From Candidatus Latescibacterota bacterium (GTDB lineage: Bacteria; JAAXHH01): DNA of 64,000 bases. How positions within the stretch are numbered: position 1 is the stretch's first letter; each line of letters starts with the position of its first letter. This document shows, piece by piece, positions 25,495-36,360 of this stretch. Position numbers and translations under genes: made by a program. The stretch spans positions 62,001-126,000 of the forward strand of contig JAAXHH010000034.1 in the NCBI GenBank assembly GCA_012270975.1, in the 5' to 3' direction. Below the pieces are notes generated by a model. It was not told the DNA's origin, made no database searches, and was given only the letters and a program-made list of their open reading frames with translations.

Positions 25495-26621
25495 CAATGA
25501 AAATCACACACGTGGGGGCCGTGCTGCTCCAACCCATTCCCTGGGTGCTGGTCAAGGTGAGGACAGACGAGGGGCTGGTCGGCATCGGCGAGGCCTATCA
25601 CGGCGCAGGCGTACACCAGATCGCCACCGACCCGAGACTGGTCGAACGGGCGCTCATCGGCCAGGACCCGCGGAACGTGGACAAGCTATTCCACGACATG
25701 ATGGGGTCCATGTCCGCCTCCGGTTTCTACCAGGGCGCGGTGATGAGCGCCATCAGCGGGATCGAAATGGCGCTGTGGGACATTACGGGACAGGCCTGCG
25801 GCGTGCCCATCTGGCAACTGCTCGGCGGCAAGTTCAGGGACCGCATCCGCGTATACAACGACTGTCACGCGGGAGACGAGGAGACCCCGGAAGCCTACGC
25901 GAAGAAGGCCCGGGCCGTGGAAGCGCGGGGCTTCGACGCCATCAAGTTCGACATCGATCCCCAGCCCTCGCGGCGCGACCGGTACAACCGGACCATCAGC
26001 AACCACGACGTGGCCTACTTCGTCGATGTCATCACCGCCTTGCGGGAGGCCCTCGATCCTAACACCGACCTGCTCATCGACGCCCACTGGAATTACGCCC
26101 CGGTGGACATTCTCAAGGTGGCCTACGCCATCGAGGACCTCGACCTGATGTGGCTGGAGGACCCCGTGCCGCCGGAGAATATCGAGGCCATGGCGAAGGT
26201 CACCCAGGCTACGCGCGTCCCCATCTGCACCGGGGAGAACTTCTACACGCGCCACGGCTTCCGAGACCTCATCGAGGCGCAGGCGGCGGACATCATCTCG
26301 CCCGACCACGCCAAGGCGGGAGGGCTGCTGGAGGGCCGGAAGATCGCCGACCTGGCGGACATGTACTACATTCCCCTGTCGCCGCACAACATCTGCGGCC
26401 CCATCGGGACGATGGCCGTGTGCCACCTGTGCGCGGCGGTGCCCAATTTCCAGGTGCTCGAATTTCATCACCTGGACGACGAGGTGTGGAACACGCTGAC
26501 GGTGGAACGGGACCTGATCCGGGACGGCCACATCGACCTGCCCACCACACCGGGCCTGGGCGTGACGCTGGACGAGGAAGTGGCGCGCCGCGCGGCCCGG
26601 GAGGACCTCGGTTTCTTCTGA
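25491..26621 (+). CDS. Mandelate racemase/muconate lactonizing enzyme family protein, galactonate-dehydratase-like (second)
   Basis: 376 residues from ATG at 25491, overlapping the upstream stop as ATGA; ATG at 25497 (MKITHVG) is an alternative. Barrel residues: KFDID (candidate base region), LLIDAHWNY (metal Asp), MWLEDPVPPENIEAM (metal Glu), CTGENFYTRHGF (metal Glu), and LSPHNICGPIGTMA (catalytic His). The last motif resembles D-galactonate and related sugar-acid dehydratases. It probably dehydrates an aldonate or similar acid; the precise substrate is not determinable. Confidence 0.87.
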   Translation: MTMKITHVGAVLLQPIPWVLVKVRTDEGLVGIGEAYHGAGVHQIATDPRLVERALIGQDPRNVDKLFHDMMGSMSASGFYQGAVMSAISGIEMALWDITGQACGVPIWQLLGGKFRDRIRVYNDCHAGDEETPEAYAKKARAVEARGFDAIKFDIDPQPSRRDRYNRTISNHDVAYFVDVITALREALDPNTDLLIDAHWNYAPVDILKVAYAIEDLDLMWLEDPVPPENIEAMAKVTQATRVPICTGENFYTRHGFRDLIEAQAADIISPDHAKAGGLLEGRKIADLADMYYIPLSPHNICGPIGTMAVCHLCAAVPNFQVLEFHHLDDEVWNTLTVERDLIRDGHIDLPTTPGLGVTLDEEVARRAAREDLGFF

Positions 26622-26694
26622 TATGGCGCGAGGACGCGCGCTACGCAGCGGGAATCCTGCCGGCTGAGCAGCGCACGATCGACCAGGGAATTCC

Positions 26695-27441
26695 ATGGGA
26701 TATGATGCCGAAATCGTCGGGCCGCGAATGAACCCGGACCTGACCCCCGAACTGGAACGGGAGGCGGCCTTCTTCAGGAAATGGGGCTACCTGGTCGTGG
26801 AAGACGCGCTGACCTCCGGGCAGATCGAGCAGCTTCGGGACGCCCTCGACGAGACATTTTCCAGGCGCGGCGAGTCCTTCACCCACCAACTGCTGGAAGA
26901 GGACGACCGGTTCGCATTCCTGCTGGACAACCCGCCCGTCCTGGACCGCATGAAGGCCATCCTCGGCAACTGCGTCCAGCTGCACAGCGCGACGGCGCGG
27001 GTTACGAAACCCGGCGAACCGGACCAGAACTGGCACCGGGACATACCCTGGCCCAAGGATCCGGAGCCCCCGCCCTACGGCAACGAACCGGGCCAGATCA
27101 ACTGCGGGTACTACCTCGACCAGCTGACCATGGAGAACGGACCCATCGTCATCGTGCCGGGCAGCCACCGGGCGCCCTTCAAACCGCCGGAGTCCCACGC
27201 CCGGTTTCCCGACGAAAAGCACGTGCTGGCCCGGCCGGGACAGGCCGTCCTGTTCGACGGCTGGCTCTTTCACCGCGGGGCCGCCAACCAGTCGGACCGC
27301 AACCGCAGGGTCTGCCTGATGTGCTACCAGAACGCCTGGATGAAGTCCCGGGAACCCTTCGACGGCCCACGGGTGACCGCCATGCGGGAGAAGGGAACCA
27401 GGGAACAGAAACTGCTGCTCGGCGCAATCGACCGCTGGTAG
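26695..27441 (+). CDS. PhyH-family dioxygenase (second)
   Basis: 248 residues; ATG at 26695, with ATG 26728 as alternative. Iron ligands: NWHRDIPW (His, Asp) and the distal His in WLFHRGAANQSDRNRRVC, with Arg for 2-oxoglutarate. The YYLDQLTMENGPIVIVPGSH stretch is the family core. It follows the galactonate-dehydratase-like gene by 73 bases. Shorter than the 22508 paralogue and close to the usual family size. Confidence 0.87.
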   Translation: MGYDAEIVGPRMNPDLTPELEREAAFFRKWGYLVVEDALTSGQIEQLRDALDETFSRRGESFTHQLLEEDDRFAFLLDNPPVLDRMKAILGNCVQLHSATARVTKPGEPDQNWHRDIPWPKDPEPPPYGNEPGQINCGYYLDQLTMENGPIVIVPGSHRAPFKPPESHARFPDEKHVLARPGQAVLFDGWLFHRGAANQSDRNRRVCLMCYQNAWMKSREPFDGPRVTAMREKGTREQKLLLGAIDRW

Positions 27442-27464
27442 CGTAACCTGACCGACGTCCTGCC

Positions 27465-28466
27465 ATGAGCGAGATGAGCGAGATGAGCGAACTGTCCATG
27501 ATGGACATCCACCGGGCCGAACTGCCCGTTCGCATCGGCATATCGTCCTGCCTGATCGGCGAGCGGGTCCGCTACGACGGCGGCCACAAGCGGGACGACT
27601 ACCTGGTGGACGTCGTGGGCAGGTACGTGGAATGGATCCCGGTCTGCCCGGAAGTGGAAGCGGGCATGGGTACGCCGCGGGAGACCGTGCAGTTGACGCG
27701 GGTGGATAGCGATATCCGGATGCTGACGAAGAATGGCGTCGATCATACCGACATGGTCGACTGGTTCGCGCGCCAGCGCGTGCAGACCCTGGAGCAGGCC
27801 AGGCTCAGCGGCTACATCCTGAAGAGCCGGTCCCCCTCCTGCGGCATGGAACGGGTACCCGTCGTCCAGCCCGAAGGCGCCGCGCTCCGAAACGGGCGGG
27901 GGATATTCGCCCGGCGGTTGATGGAAGCCCTGCCCCATCTGCCTGTGGAGGAAGAGCAGCGGCTGAACAACCCGCGGGTCCGGGAGAACTTCATCAGCCG
28001 GGTTTTCGCCTGTTACCGCTGGCTGCAGCTCGCCGATTCGGGCCTGACCCGGCATTCGCTGATGAGCTATCATCGGGCCTACAAGTACCTTCTCATGGCG
28101 CACAGCCAGGAGGGCACGCGCCGTCTCGGGCGCCTGCTGGCGAAACCGGAGCGTTACGCCACCATCGGCGACCTGGCGGACGCCTACCTGGGTGAATTCA
28201 ACCGGGTCATGAAAAGAACCCCTTCCCGACGCAACCACACCAACGTGCTGCAGCACATGGCGGGCTATGTTTCCGACCGCCTCGACGCCCGCACGCGCAG
28301 GGAACTGACCCGCATGATCCAGAAGTACCGTGAGGAGCTTCTTCCCCTGATCGTGCCCGTGGTCATGCAGCGGCACTACGTGCGGGAGTTCGACATTACC
28401 TACTTGAAGGACCAGACCTACCTCCATCCCTTTCCCGGCGAACTGATGCTGCTCAACCAGTTGTAG
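27465..28466 (+). CDS. DUF523 (TudS-type) and DUF1722 fusion protein
   Basis: 333 residues. Residues 20-160 are DUF523: IGISSCLIGERVRYDGGHK, VCPEVEAGMGTPRE and KSRSPSCGME hold the three Cys that bind a [4Fe-4S] cluster in TudS thiouracil desulfidase. Residues about 195-325 are DUF1722 (YKYLLMAHSQ, RRNHTNVLQHMAGY). This two-domain form is widespread (YbgA-like). It may desulfurate or remove thio-groups from small molecules. The N-terminus MSEMSEMSE comes from three copies of a nine-base repeat giving several possible starts. Its presence among sugar-acid genes is unexplained. Confidence 0.87.
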   Translation: MSEMSEMSELSMMDIHRAELPVRIGISSCLIGERVRYDGGHKRDDYLVDVVGRYVEWIPVCPEVEAGMGTPRETVQLTRVDSDIRMLTKNGVDHTDMVDWFARQRVQTLEQARLSGYILKSRSPSCGMERVPVVQPEGAALRNGRGIFARRLMEALPHLPVEEEQRLNNPRVRENFISRVFACYRWLQLADSGLTRHSLMSYHRAYKYLLMAHSQEGTRRLGRLLAKPERYATIGDLADAYLGEFNRVMKRTPSRRNHTNVLQHMAGYVSDRLDARTRRELTRMIQKYREELLPLIVPVVMQRHYVREFDITYLKDQTYLHPFPGELMLLNQL

Positions 28467-28627
28467 CGTCCCGGAAGCGCGGCGTTGGGCGGCCGGTCTG
28501 AACGGGACTTACTCCTTGACCCGAATCAGCGGGTTCGTTTTCTTAGGTTGATTGTTTTCGCACGGGAATGCAGGCCGTGTGCCGAAACCGATTTTACCGT
28601 GCGATGCCAACGAGGGATCCCCCTGCA

Positions 28628-29404
28628 ATGGCTCAGAAACCCCTGTCCATACAGCTTACCGAAGCGCAGATCGCCCGGTTTCACGCGGATGGCTATCTCG
28701 TCGTCCCGGACCTGCTGACGGCGGATGAAGTCGACGCGTTCGTCCGGCACCAGGCCGATCCGGAATCCGAGTCCCTGCGGCAGGGGCTTCGCACCCACCA
28801 GTCCGACCCCTTCTGGCGCCGGCTGGCCCACCACCCCAATATCGCCGGAGTCGCGGCACAGATCCTGGGCGGCCGGCCCCGCATCGTACAGACCATGTAC
28901 ATGGCCAAGGATCCGGCCAAACCGGGCCAGGAACTGGGCGGAGCCGGCATCTCGCTTCACCAGGATTCCCACTACCTGCCCAATGAGCCGGATACGCTGA
29001 TGGCCTGCTGGATCGCCATGAGCGATACCGACCCGGAAAACGGCGGGCTGTGCGTGGCGCCGGGCAGCCACAAGGACACTTTGCGCGAGACGACCCTGAA
29101 CACCAATCCGGAACACATGAGCTGGGAAAGCGACTACGGCATGCGATCGCCGGACGGACGCGAGTGGACCGAAAAGCTCTATTCCTTCGACGTGGTCGGT
29201 ATCGAGGAATCGGACCTCGTCCGGCTGACGGTGCCGCGCGGCAGCGGGGTGTTCTTCACCAGCAGGACGGTGCACGGTTCCTACGCCAACCGGTCCCGCA
29301 CCCGGTCCCGCCTGGCCTTCGCCGTGCACTACGTGAAGGACGGTACCTGGGTGTTCCGAACCGACGTGCAGGATACGACGCTTGTGGACATCCCGGGCAA
29401 CTGA
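28628..29404 (+). CDS. PhyH-family dioxygenase (third)
   Basis: 258 residues from ATG at 28628 (MAQKPLSIQLTEAQ), preceded by GAGGGA; an open frame from 28568 is rejected. Iron site SLHQDSHYLP (His, Asp) and distal His in TVHGSYANRSRTRSRLAFA. WIAMSDTDPENGGLCVAPGS is a family core segment. Followed after 23 bases by a 2-hydroxyacid dehydrogenase, so hydroxylation followed by oxidation of a 2-hydroxyacid is a plausible pair of steps. A weak TTGACC promoter may lie near 28516. Confidence 0.87.
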   Translation: MAQKPLSIQLTEAQIARFHADGYLVVPDLLTADEVDAFVRHQADPESESLRQGLRTHQSDPFWRRLAHHPNIAGVAAQILGGRPRIVQTMYMAKDPAKPGQELGGAGISLHQDSHYLPNEPDTLMACWIAMSDTDPENGGLCVAPGSHKDTLRETTLNTNPEHMSWESDYGMRSPDGREWTEKLYSFDVVGIEESDLVRLTVPRGSGVFFTSRTVHGSYANRSRTRSRLAFAVHYVKDGTWVFRTDVQDTTLVDIPGN

Positions 29405-29427
29405 CCCGCGGGTTTCCAGGAGAACCT

Positions 29428-30399
29428 ATGGATCGCCTGAACGTCCTGCTTCTTCCCGTGCGCCCCATTTACAGCCCGTGGTGCGTGGACATACGGGCGG
29501 CCATCGGCGACCGCCACGAATTGCGGGACCTCGACGATGCCAAACCCCTGGCGCCGCAGTTCGCCGGCGTGGACGTGGTGATCGACCAGGGCGGCAGCCG
29601 GGGTACGCGGGAGATGATGGACGCGGCGACCGACTGCCGGCTTTGGCAGATCGTGGGCACGGGATTCGACCACTTCGACCTGGCCTATATCAAGACGAAG
29701 GGCATCCCCACGGCCAACACACCCGGGCTTTTCAGCGACGTCGCCCTGGCCGAGACGGCCATGATGTTCATCATTATGGTTTCGCGGCGCTACCAGGAGT
29801 CGGTGGACTATTTTCGACAGGGCCGCATGTACGATCCGATCGGGTATGAGTTGGAGAATCAGGCCCTGGGCATCGTGGGATTCGGCGCGAGCGGCCAGGC
29901 GCTGGCCCGCCGGGCCAAGCCCTTCGGCATGCGGATCCTGGGCATCGACGTCCGCGAGATCGAATCCGAGGTGCTCGACGACATTCAACCGGACTTCATG
30001 GGCACGCCGGACGACCTCGACCGGGTCGTGGCCGAAAGCGACTTCCTGTCTCTTCACCTGCACCTGAACGACGAGACCCGCCACATCATCGACGGCCGGC
30101 GGCTGAGGCTCATGAAACCGACGGCCAGCATCATCAACGTGGCCCGCGGCGCCCTCGTGGACGAAGCGGCCCTCTACGAAGCGCTTGTGGAAGGGAAGAT
30201 CGGCGGGGCGGGGCTGGATGTCTTCGCCCAGGAACCGCCCGATCCGTCCCTTCCCGTCTACCAGTTGCCCAACGTGGTCGTCACGCCGCATATCGCCGGG
30301 GTGACGGACGGCACCTCCCGCCGGCGGGCCGCCGCCGCCGCGGAGAACACGGACCGGATCGCCCGGGGCCTGGAACCCCTGTACCGGATCGACCTGTGA
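29428..30399 (+). CDS. D-isomer-specific 2-hydroxyacid dehydrogenase
   Basis: 323 residues from ATG at 29428 with AGGAG upstream. NAD-binding motif GIVGFGASGQALARRAKPFG near residue 150; catalytic Arg in INVARGALVDEAAL, Glu in DVFAQEPPD, His in TPHIAGVTDG, matching the SerA/LdhA family. Oxidises or reduces a D-2-hydroxy acid with NAD(P). It sits between a PhyH dioxygenase and a TPP-dependent enzyme, which suggests a short oxidation-decarboxylation path, though the substrate is unknown. Confidence 0.9.
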   Translation: MDRLNVLLLPVRPIYSPWCVDIRAAIGDRHELRDLDDAKPLAPQFAGVDVVIDQGGSRGTREMMDAATDCRLWQIVGTGFDHFDLAYIKTKGIPTANTPGLFSDVALAETAMMFIIMVSRRYQESVDYFRQGRMYDPIGYELENQALGIVGFGASGQALARRAKPFGMRILGIDVREIESEVLDDIQPDFMGTPDDLDRVVAESDFLSLHLHLNDETRHIIDGRRLRLMKPTASIINVARGALVDEAALYEALVEGKIGGAGLDVFAQEPPDPSLPVYQLPNVVVTPHIAGVTDGTSRRRAAAAAENTDRIARGLEPLYRIDL

Positions 30400-30433
30400 C
30401 CGGCCGGCCACCTTTCCCGGAACCCCACCAACT

Positions 30434-32092
30434 ATGCAACAGATGACCACCGCCGAAGCGATCGTCCGGACGCTGATCGCGCACGGTATAGATACCGTCT
30501 TCGGCCTGCCGGGCGTGCAGAACGACGCCCTCTACAACGCGTTCTACGACCATGGGGACGAAATCCGCGTAGTCCACACGCGCCACGAGCAGGGCGCGGC
30601 GTACATGGCCCTGGGATACGCCCTCTCGACGGACCGCCCCGCGGCCTACAACGTGGTTCCCGGACCGGGCTTTCTCAACAGCACCGCCGCCCTGTGCACG
30701 GCATACGCGACCAACGCCAAGGTCCTGTGCCTGACGGGCGAAATTCCGTCGAAATACCTCGGGCGGCACACGGGCCAGCTTCACGAGATCAACGATCAGC
30801 TCGCCGTGCTGCGGTCCCTGACCAAGTGGGCCGCGCGGATCGACAGCCCCGCCGAAGCACCTTCGCGGACGGCCGAGGCCATCCGGCAGCTGAATGCCGG
30901 CCGGCCCCGCCCCGTGGGCCTGGAATGTCCCTGGGACATACTCGCGTCCGAAGGCGCCGTGGCACGTATTCCGGATCCACTGCCCATAACCCATCCCCCG
31001 GTGGACACGGATATGCTGGATGTGGCCGCGCGGAAACTCGGACAGGCCAAAAACCCCATGATCTTCGTCGGACGCGGCGCCATGAACGTGTCCGGGGAGG
31101 TCACACGGCTCGCGGAACTGATCCAGGCGCCGGTCATCGGCTACCGGACGGGCCGGGGCGTGGTGGACAGCCGGCACTACCTGAGTCATCCCAACCCCGC
31201 GGCCCACAAGCTCTGGTCCGACGTGGACGTCGTCCTCGCCGTGGGCTCCCGTCTCGCGATCCCCCAGCTCTACTGGGGCGTGGACGAGAACCTGACGACC
31301 ATCCGGATCGACGTGGACCCGCGGGCCCACGACCGCATCGGCCGGCCGGACCTGCCGATCACCGCGAGGGCCGAAGACGCCATGCCCCTGCTGGTCGAAG
31401 GGGTTGAGCGGCACAACCGGGTACGGCCGTCAAGGGAAGCCGAAATGCGGGCGCTCAAGGCGGAAACGGAGGACATGTTCGCGTTCCTGGAACCCCAGAT
31501 CTCCTTTCTCAAGGTCATCCGGGAAGAACTGGGCGAGGACGGCCTCTTCGTGGAGGAACTGACCCAGGTGGGCTACGCCAGCCGGCAGCTCATGCCGGTG
31601 TACAAGCCCTACACGTTTATCTCCACCGGTTACCAGGGCACGCTGGGCTGGGGTTTCCCCACGGCCCTCGGCGTAAAGGTGGCCCACCCGGACAAGCCGG
31701 TCCTCGCCGTGGCGGGCGACGGCGGTTTCATGTTCGGCGTGCAGGAACTGGCCACCGCCGTCCAGCACCGCATCGGCCTGGTCACGCTCCTGTTCAACGA
31801 CAACGCCTACGGCAACGTCAAGCGGATGCAGCAGAAACTCTACGGAAACCGCGTGATCGCGTCCGACCTGCACAACCCCGATTTCGTCAAAATGGCAGAG
31901 TCCTTCGGGGCCAGGGGAATCCGGGCAGAGACCCCGGAGGAACTGCGGCAGGCCATCCGCGACGGTTTCGCCGAAGCGGGCCCGACCCTGGTGGAAATCC
32001 CCGTGGGCGAGATGCCGGACGTGGACCGTTTCAAGCGGGGCGCGCGGGTGCGGGGAACGGCCGACCGCTCCGAACACGCGCTGCAGTGGTAG
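30434..32092 (+). CDS. TPP-dependent enzyme (acetolactate synthase/benzoylformate decarboxylase-like)
   Basis: 552 residues. Activating Glu in VHTRHEQGAAYMALGY, TPP motif GDGGFMFGVQELATA with Asp as second ligand in LLFNDNAYGN. All three domains of the family are present. It follows the 2-hydroxyacid dehydrogenase by 34 bases. Either a 2-oxoacid decarboxylase or a carboligase; the neighbours (a dehydrogenase that would make a 2-oxoacid) favour decarboxylation, by inference only. No strong ribosome-binding site is visible. Confidence 0.85.
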   Translation: MQQMTTAEAIVRTLIAHGIDTVFGLPGVQNDALYNAFYDHGDEIRVVHTRHEQGAAYMALGYALSTDRPAAYNVVPGPGFLNSTAALCTAYATNAKVLCLTGEIPSKYLGRHTGQLHEINDQLAVLRSLTKWAARIDSPAEAPSRTAEAIRQLNAGRPRPVGLECPWDILASEGAVARIPDPLPITHPPVDTDMLDVAARKLGQAKNPMIFVGRGAMNVSGEVTRLAELIQAPVIGYRTGRGVVDSRHYLSHPNPAAHKLWSDVDVVLAVGSRLAIPQLYWGVDENLTTIRIDVDPRAHDRIGRPDLPITARAEDAMPLLVEGVERHNRVRPSREAEMRALKAETEDMFAFLEPQISFLKVIREELGEDGLFVEELTQVGYASRQLMPVYKPYTFISTGYQGTLGWGFPTALGVKVAHPDKPVLAVAGDGGFMFGVQELATAVQHRIGLVTLLFNDNAYGNVKRMQQKLYGNRVIASDLHNPDFVKMAESFGARGIRAETPEELRQAIRDGFAEAGPTLVEIPVGEMPDVDRFKRGARVRGTADRSEHALQW

Positions 32093-32156
32093 GGTCCGGA
32101 GACGTGCGCACCAATCGGACTAGACGCTGCCCGACCGGAAGGGGAAGCCGAAATTC

Positions 32157-33029
32157 ATGCTTCTGATTCCCGAAGACAGCGGACTGTTCCAGACCCTGCA
32201 GCGCCTGGTGGACAACCGCAAGATGGTCTTCCTCGCCGGACTGCCGGGCACCGGGAAAAGCCTGTTACTGCAGCAACTCGCCATCATGGCCAGCGACAGC
32301 GGACGGACGCCGCACCTCCTCCAATGGGATGTCTGCCGGCTGCCTTTCTTGACAAATGCCCGTGTGAAGGAACATTATCACGAAGTAGACGGGATAACCC
32401 ATGCCGGCGTTCGCAAGGCCGTCGGCATGTGGTCCCGGCGCGCGGTGGGAAACTGGGCGGAAGCGCATTGCGGCGACCGGGATATCCTCATCGGCGAGGT
32501 CCCCATCATCGGCAACCGGCTGGTCGAACTGGTCCGCACGGAGCCGGACCGGGTCGAACCCCTGCTGGCCGACGCGCACTATACATACTTCGGCATTCCT
32601 ACGCCTTCCCGGCAGGTAAGGAAGCTCATCGAAGCGCAACGCGAAGCGCGGAGCGCCCGTCCCCTGCATGAACGGGAGAAGGGGGACGCCCAGCCCGGAA
32701 TCATGTACGCGCTGTGGGAGGACCTGTGCGCGGTGGCCCTGCGATTCGGGCTGGTCGACGAAGGCGATAATGACGGCAGGACGATCGAATACGACCCCGG
32801 CCTGTACTGCGACACCTATTCCGTCCTGCTCAAACGCCGTCCCGCGGGCCGGATCGACCTGGACATGCTCCTTTCCACGGAAGGCCGGTCGGTCTACGAC
32901 CTTTCCGCCGGACAAAGGGACCTCGTGCCGACAGAAGCAGAGGTTGCAACCGCGATACAGGACATGGAAGAACAGTTTCCCGATCCCGACCAGCTGAATC
33001 TCAGCGTGGACCGGTGGTATGAAGTGTAA
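32157..33029 (+). CDS. P-loop NTPase of unknown function
   Basis: 290 residues. An intact Walker A, AGLPGTGKSLLLQQLA, is at residues 27-42. A possible Walker B is DILIGEVPIIGNRL. The rest (HYTYFGIPTPSRQVRKLIEA, a charged helical middle and a C-terminal QDMEEQFPDPDQLNL) does not match a family I recognise. It lies 12 bases before the HpaG-like gene, within the operon. Unlike the P-loop protein at 24883 its Lys is kept. Could be a small-molecule kinase or a regulatory ATPase. Confidence 0.75.
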   Translation: MLLIPEDSGLFQTLQRLVDNRKMVFLAGLPGTGKSLLLQQLAIMASDSGRTPHLLQWDVCRLPFLTNARVKEHYHEVDGITHAGVRKAVGMWSRRAVGNWAEAHCGDRDILIGEVPIIGNRLVELVRTEPDRVEPLLADAHYTYFGIPTPSRQVRKLIEAQREARSARPLHEREKGDAQPGIMYALWEDLCAVALRFGLVDEGDNDGRTIEYDPGLYCDTYSVLLKRRPAGRIDLDMLLSTEGRSVYDLSAGQRDLVPTEAEVATAIQDMEEQFPDPDQLNLSVDRWYEV

Positions 33030-33041
33030 CGGAGTGAATCT

Positions 33042-33793
33042 ATGAAAACTGCGCGTTTCGCCTGCAACGGCCAGGTCCTCGAGGCCGTCTACGAGAACGG
33101 ACAACTCATGGTGGGCACGGTCGCCTACGATCCGGAGGACGTCATGTTCCTGCCTCCCGTGGCCCATACGAGCAAGGCCATCGGGGTCGCGCTGGGGTAT
33201 ACCGAGCATGCGAAGGAACTGAACCTGGACCTGCCGGAAGAGCCCATCCTGTTCAACAAGATGCCCCAGACCTTCATCGGCCACCGCGCGAAGATCGTCG
33301 TCCCCCCGGAATTCGACTACCTGCACTACGAATGCGAGCTCGTCGCCGTGATCGGCCGGCCGGCCCGGAAGGTAAAGGCCGCACAGGCCCTGGACTACGT
33401 GGGGGGCTACACCATCGGCAACGACCTGACGATCCGGGATTTCGTGAGCAACTATTTCCGGCCGCCGATCAAGGCGAAGGGATTCGATACCTTCGGTCCC
33501 CTCGGCCCCTTCCTGACCACCGCGGACGAGATCGATCCCACGGACGTGCGCCTGCGCACCTATGTAAACGGCGAACTGCGCCAGGAAGGCTGGTCGGGCG
33601 ACCTGCGTCACAGCGTGGCCGAGTTGATCGAATACATCACCGCGTACATGACCCTCAACCCCGGGGACATGATCTGGTCGGGCACGCCCGAGGGCATTTC
33701 CCACATCCACGCGGGCGACCGGATCCGGCTTGAAGTGGACGGGCTGGGCGCGCTGGAAAACGACGTGGTGGCCAGTCTCGAGGAGGCCGTATC

Positions 33794-33797
<4 letters not shown>
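33042..33797 (+). CDS. hpaG: Fumarylacetoacetate hydrolase-family isomerase/decarboxylase, HpaG-like
   Basis: 251 residues. Metal ligands in HYECELVAVIG (two Glu) and the NDLTIRDFVSNYF region (Asp); C-terminal MTLNPGDMIWSGTPEG matches HpaG-type proteins closely. In the homoprotocatechuate pathway HpaG decarboxylates and isomerises the ring-opened diacid. It is followed immediately by the HpaE-like dehydrogenase, whose probable start overlaps this gene's stop codon, then by the HpaD-like dioxygenase. A related role on 4-oxalocrotonate from the kynurenine set is possible but less likely. Confidence 0.85.
33780..33786 (+). promoter_or_regulatory. Ribosome-binding site pointing to a non-canonical start for the HpaE-like gene
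   Basis: GAGGAGG lies inside the last codons of the HpaG-like gene. Its spacing is four bases to ATC (33791) and seven to ATA (33794); the latter is optimal. No ATG, GTG, TTG or CTG in the dehydrogenase frame falls between the last in-frame stop (33731-33733) and 33890, so this site marks where translation most likely begins. Confidence 0.6.
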
Positions 33798-35314
<1,517 letters not shown>

Positions 35315-35325
35315 GAGGACGAATC

Positions 35326-36321
35326 GTGGCCATTCCCGAAGCGAATCCTTCCCCGCCCTTCAACATCGTCCGCGCGAGCCACGCGGAGTGGGGGGTGACG
35401 GACCTGGACTACGCCCGCGACTTCTATATCGACCTGCTGGGGTACGTCTGCGAAGACGACGCTGGGGACGCGTTCTACCTTCGCGGCATGGAGGAACGCA
35501 ACCACCATTCGCTGATCCTGACGAAGTCGGACGAGCCGGTCGTGCACCGCATCGCCTTCAAGGTCGCCGGCGATGCCGACCTGGACCGGGCCGAAGCTTT
35601 CTATAACGCGGCCGGATGCCCCACGGCTTTCGTTGACCGGTACGCCCAGGGCCGCACGCTGCACGTGGAAGATTCCTTCGGCATCCCCCTGGAGTTCTAC
35701 CACGAGATGGAGCGCCGGGACCTGCTGCTTCAGGAGTACCACCGTTACCGCGGCGCCCACATTCAGCGCATCGACCATTTCAACCTGTTCTCCCATGACG
35801 TGAACGGGATGACGGCGTTCTACGCCGAGTCGCTGGGTTTCCGCCCGACGGAGGTGACCGTGGCCGATATCGGAGACGAGGACTCCGACCTCTGGGCCAC
35901 TTGGCTGCACCGCCGGGGCGGCGTCCACGACATCGCCTTCACCAACGGGCTGGGACCGCGCCTGCATCACATCGGCGTCTACGTGCCCACGGCCATGGAC
36001 ATCATCCACTTCTGCGACCGCCTGGCCAGTTCGCAGCACCGCGACGCCTTCGAACGCGGACCGGGGCGCCACGGCATATCGAACGCCTTTTTCCTGTACC
36101 TGTTCGACCGGGACGGCCACCGGATCGAGCTGTTCACGGGAGATTACGTCACCGTCGACCCGGATCATCCCGCGCGGGTCTGGGACCTGAAGGACACCCG
36201 GCGGCAGACCCTGTGGGGACAGGCCGCCCCGCGGTCCTGGTTCGAGCACGGCACCCGTTTTCACGGGGTCGAACCCGTCCCCTCGCGGCTTGAAGCCGCG
36301 CCGGTCATCGCGCCAGAATGA
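35326..36321 (+). CDS. hpaD: Homoprotocatechuate 2,3-dioxygenase, type I extradiol (VOC) family
   Basis: 331 residues from GTG at 35326 with AGAGG upstream. Two VOC modules; the first begins RASHAEWGVTDLDYARDFY. Iron ligands: His in IDHFNLFSHD, His in RLHHIGVYVPTAMDI and Glu in GHRIELFTGDY. The segment ERGPGRHGISNAFFLYLFD closely matches HPCD of Brevibacterium/Arthrobacter, not the LigB-type enzyme of E. coli. It opens the ring of 3,4-dihydroxyphenylacetate to the semialdehyde used by the HpaE-like enzyme upstream. Confidence 0.9.
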   Translation: MAIPEANPSPPFNIVRASHAEWGVTDLDYARDFYIDLLGYVCEDDAGDAFYLRGMEERNHHSLILTKSDEPVVHRIAFKVAGDADLDRAEAFYNAAGCPTAFVDRYAQGRTLHVEDSFGIPLEFYHEMERRDLLLQEYHRYRGAHIQRIDHFNLFSHDVNGMTAFYAESLGFRPTEVTVADIGDEDSDLWATWLHRRGGVHDIAFTNGLGPRLHHIGVYVPTAMDIIHFCDRLASSQHRDAFERGPGRHGISNAFFLYLFDRDGHRIELFTGDYVTVDPDHPARVWDLKDTRRQTLWGQAAPRSWFEHGTRFHGVEPVPSRLEAAPVIAPE

Positions 36322-36360
36322 ACATGACGAACATCAGACCGTATTCCAACGGGAGCTCTC

